Positions 8,068 through 16,524 of a stretch of 61,957 nucleotides of DNA are shown here, in pieces. Under the pieces are notes generated by a model that worked only from the letters and a program-made list of their open reading frames with translations, made no database searches and was not told the DNA's origin. Position 1 is the stretch's first letter. Every line of letters begins with the position of its first letter. The DNA lies in NCBI RefSeq assembly GCF_000614105.1, contig NZ_BAKH01000007.1, forward strand, positions 1-61,957. The letters are read 5' to 3'. The translations under genes were made by a program, and so were the position numbers. This DNA comes from Prevotella micans DSM 21469 = JCM 16134. Its GTDB lineage: Bacteria > Bacteroidota > Bacteroidia > Bacteroidales > Bacteroidaceae.

Positions 8068-9773
8068 ATGAACAAGTCGTTAATTTTATCACTTACATGC
8101 TGTTTAGCATCCACTTTTTGCGAGGCTCAACAGAACAAGAATCCACAGCAAAATTTCAATTTGCAGAGTGCACCGAAACGCGAGGTACGGGCTGTTTGGA
8201 TTACAACTCTCTCGAATATGGATTGGCCGAAAACTTATGCCAATTCGCCAGAAGGAATTCAGCGCCAGAAGGCTGAACTAATTGGTATTCTAGACCAACT
8301 ATCGGCTGCAAACATAAATACGGTATTACTCCAGACTCGGGTGCGGGCGGCAACGATATATCCATCTGACATTGAGCCGTGGGATAGATGTATAACTGGA
8401 CGTGAAGGACAGGCGCCGGCCGACGACTACGATCCCCTCCGGTTTGCAATCGACGAGTGCCACAAACGCGGAATGGAACTGCACGCGTGGATTGCAACCA
8501 TCCCCGTTGGCGCCTGGAATTCGCTAGGCTGCCGCAGTTTGGTTGCAAAAGGATTCCGAATTCGCCGATATTCCACTGGCGCCTACATGGATCCGGGAGA
8601 AGAGCAGATGGCCGAATACATTGCCTCCATTTGTGCCGAGATTGTGCGCAAATACGATGTCGACGGAATAAACCTCGATTATATTCGATACCCCGACGGA
8701 TGGCCCCAGCCGAACTACAAAAACAACGATACGCCGGCCAAGCGACGCGCCGACATAACACGAATCGTTACCGCAATCCATCGCGAGGTGAAAGCTCTTA
8801 AACCGTGGGTGAAGATGTCGTGTTCGCCGATCGGAAAATATTCTGACCTGAGCCGCTACTCATCAAGAGGGTATAACGCTCGCGACCGAGTTTTCCAGGA
8901 GGCGCAGCAGTGGCTCAAGGACGGATTAATGGACCAGCTCTACCCGATGCAGTATTTCAGGGGCGATAACTACTATCCTTTCTGCGCCGACTGGATGGAA
9001 AACTCGGACAACAAAGATGTCGCAACCGGACTTGGAACTTATTTTCTCGACCCGCGCGAGGGAAATTGGACTGCCGAAGAGCTTCAGCGACAGATGTACG
9101 TCAGTCGGCAGCTCGGAATGGGGCACGCTCACTTCCGAGGAAAATTCCTGCTCGACAACCGACAAGGAATCTACGATTTCGAAAGGATTTTCAACACCTC
9201 GCAGGCCATTCTTCCGGCTATGACCTGGGTGAAGAACATTCCCCAACCATCGGTTCCCCGTCCGGCTGCACGCTCTCTGATAAGCATCGACGAAATCGGT
9301 CGGACAAGTTTAAGTTGCAGAGCAATGCGCCATATTTTAACATCTATATGAGTTCCACTTCGCCCGTCGACATATCCGACGCCCGAAACCTTGTTATGGC
9401 TCGCTTCACCGGCACATCGTTCATCCTCGCGCCGAGTACTGCCGAGCGTCATTTCGCAGTCACGGCAATGGATGTTTACGGTAATGAGAGTGCGCCGCTC
9501 CAGAGTTCGGAGCCTGCTAAAATCAAGAATCGTTTCATGCCCAACAACGGTAAACTGCTCATTATTCCGAACCGTTTGCAGCCTATGGACATAGATTATT
9601 ATATTGTTGAAACAACCGTTGGCCGGTTTGTTAGGCGCATACGTACACCCAAGCATAAGCCTAACGAGCTCAACGTTTCTTCACTAAAGAATGGCGCCTA
9701 TGTTTTGCGTGCCCACTCATCCAAACGCGATGTTAGTCATCGCCTCAGCTTTTTCATCATTAAACGCCGTTAG
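8068..9773 (+). CDS. Glycosyl-hydrolase-like 10 (GHL10/DUF187) secreted protein, apparent frameshift near 9300
   Basis: The start at 8068 gives a signal peptide (MNKSLILSLTCCLASTFCEA) and sits after the promoter at 8008. The GHL10 barrel follows: REVRAVWITTLSNMDWP, LLQTRVRAATIYPSDIEPW, GAYMDPGEEQM, the catalytic-region strand VDGINLDYIRYPDGW, and QLYPMQYFRGDNYY. Near 9300 the frame breaks. The next frame continues DKFKLQSNAPYFNIYMSS, a fibronectin-like region (FAVTAMDVYGNESAP), and an end (LKNGAYVLRAHSS) resembling a T9SS C-terminal sorting domain. The total of 1706 nt becomes 568 codons plus stop with one base restored. These are predicted extracytoplasmic hydrolases; the substrate is unknown. 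The gene is probably exported through the T9SS, although the sorting-domain call is weaker than the barrel. Confidence 0.83.
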
Positions 9774-9880
9774 TTTCCTCGTGTTCGAGGTTAAGTGGAG
9801 CAAAATACGGGTCGTAGTCTGCTCTGCGACGTCAGGAAACGCCCGAATTCTATCCGAATCTACATTGATTCGGCCGTTAG

Positions 9881-9923
9881 GCCGCATATAGGGACAGATA
9901 CGGGGACTGTCCCTACATGTGGC
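9881..9923. repeat. Long imperfect hairpin, copy 1 of a dispersed element
   Basis: The arms GCCGCATATAGGGACAG and CTGTCCCTACATGTGGC pair over 17 positions with one G-T pair and one mismatch, around ATACGGGGA. A related sequence (GGACAGACACGGGG ... TGTCCCTACATACG) lies at 40231-40260, so this is a repeated intergenic element. It resembles REP-like palindromes. It also lies downstream of the hydrolase gene and could end transcription. Confidence 0.6.
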
Positions 9924-9971
9924 CGTTCCACCCGAGTTGGTACGGGGCGAGTCGCGACAAACGAAATTCAA

Positions 9972-10140
9972 TTCTTCAAGGCGGTTGGACAAGTCAAATA
10001 CGGTTGTATTTTCGTTCTCCTGGTGAAAGGACAAGCCGAACCCCTTGGGGTTTCTATTCTCCTGATAAAAGGACGGCCAAATACGGTCGTATTTTGTTCC
10101 GCGCTATTAAAAACCGCCGACAACAACATCGTCGCCGGCC
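9972..10140. repeat. Degenerate ~42-bp units with exchanged palindromic cores
   Basis: Units start near 9972 (TTCTTCAAGG), 10015 (TTCTCCTGGT), 10057 (TTCTCCTGAT) and about 10097. The leader TTCTCCTGrTrAAAGGAC is shared. The palindromic core differs: AAATACGGTTGTATTTT, then AACCCC-TTG-GGGTTT, then AAATACGGTCGTATTTT. Another such unit occurs at 16319-16360. The organisation parallels the left-hand 41-bp array, with a conserved frame and a changing hairpin. Confidence 0.65.
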
Positions 10141-10191
10141 GCTGCATGGCCCGGTAAGCCGACGGTAGAAATGTATTAGGCCTTTTCTTCT

Positions 10192-10199
10192 TACCTTTA
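10192..10199 (+). promoter_or_regulatory. Probable -7 promoter element for recJ-recQ
   Basis: TACCTTTA differs from TAnnTTTG at the last base and lies 22 nt before the recJ ATG at 10222. Confidence 0.4.
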
Positions 10200-10221
10200 C
10201 GGGCAGAAAAAAGAAATCAAA

Positions 10222-11949
10222 ATGCAATCTAAATGGAATTATCTCCGACAGACTAACGAACAGGAAATCGAAGCCAAAGAGCTCGGAGAAAAAATAAATA
10301 TCAGCACGATTCTTGCAACATTGCTCATCCGAAGAGGAATAAAAACGGAGAGCGCAGCCAAAAGATTCTTCCGTCCACAACTGTCTGACCTCATCAACCC
10401 TTTCCTTATGAAAGATATGGATGCCGCTGTTGACAGACTCAACGACGCGATGGGACGAAAAGAACGTATTATGGTGTATGGCGACTACGACGTGGACGGA
10501 TGTACGGCCGTTGCATTGGTGTATAAATTCTTGAGACAGTTCTACTCGAATATAGATTATTATATACCCGACCGATATGACGAAGGATACGGATTGAGCA
10601 AGAAAAGTATAGACTTCGCCCGAGAAACCGACGTGAAACTCATCATAATACTCGATTGTGGCATAAAAGCTACCGAAGAAATAGTCTATGCAAAAAAATA
10701 TGGAATCGACTTCATTATTTGCGACCATCATATGCCCGACGAAATCCTACCGCCAGCCGTGGCAATATTGAATCCTAAACGAGAAGACGATTCATTCCCA
10801 TTCAAAGAACTTTGTGGATGTTGTGTGGGATTTAAATTCATGCAGGCATTCGCAAAAAACAATAGTATTCCATTCACGCGACTTATTCCACTGCTCGATT
10901 TCTGCGCGGTGAGTATCGCAGCCGACCTTGTGCCGGTTGTCAACGAGAATCGAATACTCGCTTTCCACGGATTGAAGCAGCTGAATCAAAACCCCAATAT
11001 CGGACTTAAAGCCATAATCGACGTGTGCGGACTCAACAACCGAGAACTTTCGATGACAGACATAATGTTCAAGATTGGCCCACGAATAAATGCCAGCGGA
11101 CGGATGGAAAGTGGGCGTGAAAGCGTCGATTTACTTGTGGAACGCGACCTGAACGAGGCACTTAAGAAAGCAAAACACATAGACCAATACAACGACAAAC
11201 GAAAAGACGTAGACAGACAAATGACCGACGAAGCTAACCAAATAGTAGCACGTTTGGAAAGCCAGAAACACCAGTCGAGCATCGTGCTCTACGACGAAAA
11301 TTGGAATAAAGGCGTTATTGGTATTGTGGCTTCGAGGCTAACAGAAATTTATTATCGGCCCACCGTTGTACTCACCCGCGACGAAGACTTCGCAACCGGC
11401 TCGGCGCGCAGCGTAGCCGACTTCGATCTCTATGAAGCAATAAAAAGTTGCAGCGACCTGATGATGAACTTTGGAGGACACACCTATGCAGCCGGTCTCA
11501 CTATGAAATGGGAGAACGTTAAAGAGTTCCGCCGCAGATTTCAGGAATATGTTGACAAGCACATCCGCCCCGAGCAGATGGAACATGTTCTTGACATTGA
11601 TTCCATTATTGACTTCAAGGATATCACCAAGAAATTCCACAACGATTTGGCTCGATTCGCACCGTTTGGCCCGGAAAATCCAAAGCCGTTTTTTTGCACG
11701 AAGAACGTGTTCGACTTCGGAACAAGTAAAGTTGTCGGGCGCGAACAGGAACACATAAAACTCGAGCTGGTTGATTCGAAATCAAACAGCGTTATGAACG
11801 GAATAGCCTTCGGACAAAGCGCATCCGTACGCTACATCAAATCAAAACGCTCGTTCGACATCGCATATACTGTGGAAGACAACGTATTCAAACGAGGTAC
11901 AATACAATTGCAGATAGAAGACATCCGGCCTTCTGAAAGCGAATCATGA
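10222..11949 (+). CDS. recJ: Single-stranded-DNA-specific exonuclease RecJ
   Basis: RecJ degrades single-stranded DNA 5' to 3' in RecFOR recombination and mismatch repair. The 575-residue length is normal for the family. The DHH-domain motifs are all visible: VYGDYDVDGCTAVALV (about 88-103), IILDCG, ICDHHMPDE and LDFCAVSIAADLVPV. The DHHA1 part has INASGRMESG, GSARSVADFDLYEAI and FGGHTYAAGLTM. The C-terminal OB-like domain ends FKRGTIQLQIEDIRPS. It overlaps recQ by ATGA, giving a RecJ-RecQ end-processing operon. Confidence 0.96.
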   Translation: MQSKWNYLRQTNEQEIEAKELGEKINISTILATLLIRRGIKTESAAKRFFRPQLSDLINPFLMKDMDAAVDRLNDAMGRKERIMVYGDYDVDGCTAVALVYKFLRQFYSNIDYYIPDRYDEGYGLSKKSIDFARETDVKLIIILDCGIKATEEIVYAKKYGIDFIICDHHMPDEILPPAVAILNPKREDDSFPFKELCGCCVGFKFMQAFAKNNSIPFTRLIPLLDFCAVSIAADLVPVVNENRILAFHGLKQLNQNPNIGLKAIIDVCGLNNRELSMTDIMFKIGPRINASGRMESGRESVDLLVERDLNEALKKAKHIDQYNDKRKDVDRQMTDEANQIVARLESQKHQSSIVLYDENWNKGVIGIVASRLTEIYYRPTVVLTRDEDFATGSARSVADFDLYEAIKSCSDLMMNFGGHTYAAGLTMKWENVKEFRRRFQEYVDKHIRPEQMEHVLDIDSIIDFKDITKKFHNDLARFAPFGPENPKPFFCTKNVFDFGTSKVVGREQEHIKLELVDSKSNSVMNGIAFGQSASVRYIKSKRSFDIAYTVEDNVFKRGTIQLQIEDIRPSESES

Positions 11950-13868
11950 AATACGAGGAAATACTTAGAAAATACTGGGGCTATACCCACTTCCGCGGAA
12001 TCCAGAAAGAGTTAATCGAAAGCATCGGCGCCGGGAAAGACACAATGGGACTTATGCCCACAGGCGGTGGCAAATCGATAGCCTTCCAAGTTCCGGCATT
12101 AGCCATGGAAGGAGTTTGCTTGGTTGTAACTCCACTCATTTCGCTCATGAAAGACCAGGTTGACCGCCTGCAGAACCAACATATCAGAGCTGCCGCAATA
12201 TATTCTGGCATGTTGCACAGCGAAATGATAACAATTCTCGAAAACTGCGTCTTCGGAGCAATCAAACTCCTTTACGTATCACCAGAACGACTCGGCTCCG
12301 AACTCTTCCAAGCAAAACTGAAACACATGAACGTGAGCTTCATCACCGTCGACGAAGCCCATTGTATCAGCCAATGGGGCTATGACTTTCGCCCGGCTTA
12401 TCTCCAAATAGCAAATATTCGTAAGCTCGTTCCGCAAGTACCTATTCTAGCGCTCACCGCCACGGCCACGCCGATGGTTATAGACGACATTCAGAATCAG
12501 TTGCATTTCCGTGTAAAAAACGTCTTCAAAATGAGTTTTGAACGGAAAAACGTAGCCTACGTTGTACGAAAAACCGATAATAAAATTTCCGAACTGCTCC
12601 ATATTCTCCAGTCGGTTCCTGGTACAGCCATTGTTTATTGTCGAAGCCGAGACCGAACTAAACAGATTGCACAGAACATTGAAAGATTTGGAATTAGTGC
12701 GACATGGTTTCATGCTGGACTAGAGCGTGCCGAAAAAGAACAAAGGCAAAACGATTGGCAAGGCAATAAAATCAGAGTCATTGTCGCCACAAACGCTTTT
12801 GGAATGGGAATTGATAAACCTGACGTGAGACTTGTTGTGCATGCCGATTTTCCCAGTTCGCTCGAAGCTTATTTCCAAGAAGCCGGTAGGGTAGGGCGCG
12901 ACGGAAAGAAAGGCTATGCAGTGTTGCTATATTCACCCGGAGCCGACGAACGTCAGCTGAAAAAACGCGGTACCGATACCTTTCCACCAAAAGATTATAT
13001 CCGCACTGTCTACAATCATCTAGCCTATTTCTATCAAATCGGTGTGGGCAGTGGTTACGGTGCAAGGATGGAGTTCCCGATAGATAAATTCTGTGGTATA
13101 TTCAAGCATTTCCCTATTCAGGTGAACTCTGCTCTGCACATTCTTCATCGCGCCGGCTATATATTTTACGAGGAGGACCCTGACACCCGAGCTCGCGTGC
13201 ATTTCCTTCTCGAGCGCGACGAACTCTACAGGCTCGACGCTCTATCCGAAAAAGAAAATGAAGTCATTACCTCGCTACTCAGAAACTATGGCGGTCTTTT
13301 TTCTGAGTTTAGATATATCGACGAAAGTTTATTGGCTCACGAAGCCTGTATCGACCGTAACGAGGCCTATATGATTCTAAAAGGTCTGGCTAAGAAACGC
13401 ATCATCGACTTTATCCCGCGAAAAAATATTCCCCTCATAACCTATACCCGTGATCGTGAGGAAACCTCCCGAATTGTATTCACAAAAGAGGTCTACGAGC
13501 AAATCAAAGAACAATATGAAAACCAAATATCGGCTATCATGGAATATGCCGAGAAGGATTATATCTGTCGGAGCCGGCAGCTGTTGCGATATTTCGGCGA
13601 AATAAAATCGAACGATTGTTGTATATGCGATGTGTGCCTCTCCAGCGAAAGACAACCGGAGGCAAAACTGGTGAAAATGAAAGAACTCATTCTCGGTATG
13701 CTTTCCGATGGCAAGAAACATCTCGTAACCGAGCTATTGCAATTCCGTTCTAAAACACCCGAACTTGAGAAAGAAGTAATTTCGCCAGTATTGCAATCTA
13801 TGCTAGCCGAAGAAGAAATAATAATGGACGGAAACTACATCTATATATCTCGTATGAGAGATGAATAA
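11946..13868 (+). CDS. recQ: ATP-dependent DNA helicase RecQ
   Basis: RecQ unwinds DNA 3' to 5' and feeds RecJ at stalled or broken DNA. The ATG at 11946 lies within the recJ stop (ATGA). Helicase motifs include MPTGGGKSIAFQVPA (Walker A), VDEAHCISQWGYDFRP (Walker B plus the RecQ aromatic loop), ALTATATP, ATNAFGMGIDKPDVR and QEAGRVGRDGK. The RQC zinc cysteines are CRSRQLL ... NDCCICDVC near residues 538-560. A winged-helix tail (LVTELLQF) ends the 640-residue protein. No separate HRDC domain is evident, so this is a somewhat short RecQ. Confidence 0.96.
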   Translation: MKYEEILRKYWGYTHFRGIQKELIESIGAGKDTMGLMPTGGGKSIAFQVPALAMEGVCLVVTPLISLMKDQVDRLQNQHIRAAAIYSGMLHSEMITILENCVFGAIKLLYVSPERLGSELFQAKLKHMNVSFITVDEAHCISQWGYDFRPAYLQIANIRKLVPQVPILALTATATPMVIDDIQNQLHFRVKNVFKMSFERKNVAYVVRKTDNKISELLHILQSVPGTAIVYCRSRDRTKQIAQNIERFGISATWFHAGLERAEKEQRQNDWQGNKIRVIVATNAFGMGIDKPDVRLVVHADFPSSLEAYFQEAGRVGRDGKKGYAVLLYSPGADERQLKKRGTDTFPPKDYIRTVYNHLAYFYQIGVGSGYGARMEFPIDKFCGIFKHFPIQVNSALHILHRAGYIFYEEDPDTRARVHFLLERDELYRLDALSEKENEVITSLLRNYGGLFSEFRYIDESLLAHEACIDRNEAYMILKGLAKKRIIDFIPRKNIPLITYTRDREETSRIVFTKEVYEQIKEQYENQISAIMEYAEKDYICRSRQLLRYFGEIKSNDCCICDVCLSSERQPEAKLVKMKELILGMLSDGKKHLVTELLQFRSKTPELEKEVISPVLQSMLAEEEIIMDGNYIYISRMRDE

Positions 13869-13938
13869 TTTTCTTAACCATCTACGTTCGTGCAATCTTT
13901 AATCTTCCTGTATAAATGGGACAAGGGGAAGGAAACTA

Positions 13939-14913
13939 CTAAAAGATTATTTCAAGAACCAAGGGAAGATGGTCGCTGAAACCGTTGTTGAAACGCATGC
14001 CGAGATAATTTCGGCGAGGTTTTATGCCACCATATTGCTCATCTGGCTCGGTGAGAAACGGTTGGTCGTTGATTGTGCAATTATTGACGCGGTGGGCCAG
14101 ATTCGGGCTAACTAGAATGTGATCCAAACTGTGCCAAATTCCTTTATATCTATATGTGCCCTGTGCGCCATTACTACCCTTGGCATCATGTGATACATTG
14201 AAGAGATTGTGTGAATAAGCAATTTGTAGAGCTTTGCTGTCGGTATAGTCGTTGAAATCTCCCATAACGATGATGTTCGCTTTTGGATTTGCGACAAGTA
14301 ACGAGTCTGTAGCAACGCACAATCGGTTAATTACATGCACTCGGTAGGGACGTGATACTATCTCACCGCCCCATCGACTGGGTGAATGAAGGACGAAAAC
14401 ATGCAAGGTGTCGTTGTCTACAGTTCGACCTGTGACGTGCAGGATATCGCGCGTAGGGCGCATATTCTTGAGTGGGGTTATGCGCATAGTGTCCACCCGG
14501 AGACATTGAAAAGTGAAAGGCGAATAAAGCAAGGCCACATTTATTCCGCGCAGGTCGGGAGACGACGTAACAACATATTCGTAACGGGCTTTCCTCAGTA
14601 GCGAACGGCGTGTGAGGTCGAACAAAACACTGTCGTTTTCCACTTCGCAAAGCGCTACTATATCGGGCAGAGGTCGGCCCGGAAAATATTCGCTGCATGA
14701 GATTATTTCTTTCCCAATTCGATTGATTTTCTGCCAATATTTCAGACTGTTCCAATGTCGCGGCGAGTCGGGCAGAAACTCTTGGTCGTTTTTCAGAGAG
14801 TCGTGTATCGTGTCATATAGATTCTCAGTGTTGAGCTCTACGGCGATTAAGCGTGTTTGCGCACATACCGGTATATATATTATGAGGATGACAAGCAGGA
14901 AAATATTTTTCAT
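13939..14913 (-). CDS. Secreted endonuclease/exonuclease/phosphatase family protein
   Basis: A signal peptide (MKNIFLLVILIIYIPVCAQ) precedes an EEP-fold domain of 324 residues in all. LIAVELNTENLYDT is the N-terminal metal motif, IVALCEVENDSVL holds the catalytic Glu, IIVMGDFNDYTDSKAL the GDFN motif, and FSDHLPLVLEI the final SDH motif. Members cleave nucleic acids or phosphoesters; this one should act outside the cytoplasm, possibly in phosphate or nucleotide scavenging. Its ATG overlaps the stop of the DAHP synthase gene by ATGA, an odd partner for a secreted nuclease. Confidence 0.87.
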   Translation of the reverse strand: MKNIFLLVILIIYIPVCAQTRLIAVELNTENLYDTIHDSLKNDQEFLPDSPRHWNSLKYWQKINRIGKEIISCSEYFPGRPLPDIVALCEVENDSVLFDLTRRSLLRKARYEYVVTSSPDLRGINVALLYSPFTFQCLRVDTMRITPLKNMRPTRDILHVTGRTVDNDTLHVFVLHSPSRWGGEIVSRPYRVHVINRLCVATDSLLVANPKANIIVMGDFNDYTDSKALQIAYSHNLFNVSHDAKGSNGAQGTYRYKGIWHSLDHILVSPNLAHRVNNCTINDQPFLTEPDEQYGGIKPRRNYLGMRFNNGFSDHLPLVLEIIF

Positions 14914-15974
14914 TTGTTTATCACGGCGAGCTGTTGTCGTATGCTTTCTTCGTGTATATGTTCGAACACACTAGCTGCAAATTCAGGGCTCATTCCACAT
15001 TTCTCGGCCTGGGCTCCCCGACTTTCTAGGAGTTCGTTATAGCGTGTGGCCTGCAGAACGGTCATGTTATGCTCCTTTTTGAATGTTCCGATTTCGCGGC
15101 AGATACGGAATCTTTTAGTGAGAAGGTCCATCAGTATGTCATCTATCTCATCGATTTCAGAGCGTAGTTGTCGCAAATCTTCTGTGCTCACGGTTTTGTC
15201 GCGTATAATCAGTTGTTCGATTACGTTGCCAAGTTGCTCCGGTGTAATCTGTTGTTGGGAGTCGCTCCAGGCTTTATCGGGTGCGATATGCGATTCTATT
15301 ATCAATCCGTCGAAGCCCAAATCCATGGCCTGTTGTGAGAGCGGGGCGATGAAGTCGCGACGGCCACCAATATGACTAGGGTCGCAAATTATCGGCAGAT
15401 TCGGAATTCGTCGCCGCAGTTCTATTGGTATTTGCCACATTGGTTGGTTGCGATAAATTTTCTTGTCGTAGCTCGAAAATCCACGGTGAATCACGCCGAT
15501 CTTTTTCACGCCAGCCTGATTGATTCGTTGTAGCGCGCCAATCCAAAGTTCGATGTCGGGGTTCATGGGATTTTTTATCAGTACCGGAATGTCCACCCCG
15601 CGTAATACATCGGCCAGTGCCTGCATGGCAAACGGATTAGTTGTTGTTCTGGCACCTATCCAAAGAAAATCCAACTCATGTTTCAACGCCAGTTCAACAT
15701 GTTGTGGTGTTGCTACCTCGGTTGAAACGAGCATTCCAGTTTCGTTTTTCACGTTTTTCATCCACGGTAACGCCATTTCGCCATTGCCTTCGAATCCGCC
15801 TGGTTTGGTGCGTGGTTTCCAAATTCCTGCTCGAAAAAGCCGATATCCCTGTTCTGCTAGTGCCAATGCCGTTTGGAGTACCTGCTCTTCGGTTTCGGCT
15901 GAACAAGGGCCTGCAATAACAATAGGATGGAAGGAAGGCGTTTGAAGTTCGAGAGGTTGCAAATCTAATTCCAT
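14910..15974 (-). CDS. Bifunctional DAHP synthase/chorismate mutase
   Basis: This catalyses the first step of aromatic amino acid synthesis and the chorismate-to-prephenate step. The start at 15974 (MELDLQPLEL) is preferred over ATG 16007 because the -7 element at 16005-16012 would cover the latter. The DAHP synthase part (type I-beta) shows IVIAGPCSAETEEQV, KPRTKPGGFEGNG, IGARTTTNPF, VIHRGFSSY and IICDPSHIGGRRDF. The C-terminal AroQ-type mutase (from about residue 255) shows LRQLRSEIDEIDDILMDLL and RFRICREIGTFKKE. The length of 354 residues is normal for Bacteroidales fusions. It is followed by the overlapping endonuclease-like gene. Confidence 0.92.
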   Translation of the reverse strand: MELDLQPLELQTPSFHPIVIAGPCSAETEEQVLQTALALAEQGYRLFRAGIWKPRTKPGGFEGNGEMALPWMKNVKNETGMLVSTEVATPQHVELALKHELDFLWIGARTTTNPFAMQALADVLRGVDIPVLIKNPMNPDIELWIGALQRINQAGVKKIGVIHRGFSSYDKKIYRNQPMWQIPIELRRRIPNLPIICDPSHIGGRRDFIAPLSQQAMDLGFDGLIIESHIAPDKAWSDSQQQITPEQLGNVIEQLIIRDKTVSTEDLRQLRSEIDEIDDILMDLLTKRFRICREIGTFKKEHNMTVLQATRYNELLESRGAQAEKCGMSPEFAASVFEHIHEESIRQQLAVINK

Positions 15975-16004
15975 TGGTGTGTTTTCTCTTTCTTTGAGTG
16001 TTTG

Positions 16005-16012
16005 CAAACTTA
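16005..16012 (-). promoter_or_regulatory. -7 promoter element for the DAHP synthase gene
   Basis: The minus strand reads TAAGTTTG (TAnnTTTG), 30 nt upstream of the ATG at 15974. Its position rules out the longer start at 16007. Confidence 0.55.
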
Positions 16013-16491
16013 CAACATTATCGTTCGTCCCACCGAGAATATAAGCTCAATTCCTCTCTTTATCCTTTACCTCTTATTATAATATCCCTCGCGCGTATAT
16101 GCATAGAGATTTTGATTTTTCTGTGATAGTTCGGTAGTATCTGTCCGCGCGCCCATCCGATAGGACGGGATGGATATCCGGAATTATAGGTCCGAATATG
16201 TTATGCGGTCGGTAGCTGATATTTCTCCAGACCAGACAAAAAAAACCGGAATGATCGCAATCAATCCATATAAAGTGTTTAATACTCCTTTGGCGGAAGC
16301 GTGTTATTTAAATATTTGTTCTCATGGTGGAAAAACCTCCAAATACGATTGTATTTTGCTCTGTTGAGATGGGCTGTCTTTTCGAATATAATCGAGATTT
16401 GCCAGGTGCAGCGCGGATTTCCAAACAGAGATATGTTTAACTAGCTCTTAGAGGGCCTTTTTTCACACAGATGTTTGGATGTTCTTTTGGC
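16013..16491. other. Intergenic region between divergent genes, about 480 bp
   Basis: No gene can be supported. It contains short palindromes near 16153-16179 (CCATCC ... GGATGG and GGATATCC). A stretch (TCTGTCCGC ... CCGATAG) resembles 40170-40192. One unit of the CAAATACG palindrome lies at 16340-16358. The 65-codon open frame at 16170 lacks any family feature and is not called. Confidence 0.6.
16319..16360. repeat. Solitary ~42-bp palindromic unit
   Basis: TTCTCATGGTGGAAAAAC is followed by the palindrome CAAATACGATTGTATTTTG. It matches the units of the 9972-10140 run in both leader and core, so that family is dispersed in intergenic DNA. Confidence 0.65.
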
Positions 16492-16499
16492 TATCTTTG
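16492..16499 (+). promoter_or_regulatory. -7 promoter element for the GH3 gene
   Basis: TATCTTTG matches TAnnTTTG and lies 25 nt upstream of the ATG at 16525. It supports that start over the upstream ATG at 16471. Confidence 0.6.
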
Positions 16500-16524
16500 C
16501 CACAGTATTCAATTCAAGATAACA

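Larger units (their letters stand above)
9774..10221. other. Intergenic region with palindromic repeats, 448 bp
   Basis: No convincing gene is present. The region holds copies of a palindromic motif (CAAATACGG ... CGTATTTTG) near 9801, 9995 and 10077, a long imperfect hairpin at 9881-9923, and a degenerate run of 40-43-bp units from 9972 to about 10140. The recJ -7 element is at 10192-10199. Short open frames here come from the repeats. Confidence 0.7.

Noticed and set aside
16170..16367. 65-codon ORF between the DAHP synthase and GH3 genes
   Set aside because: It covers a dispersed palindromic unit and lacks any recognisable motif or promoter.
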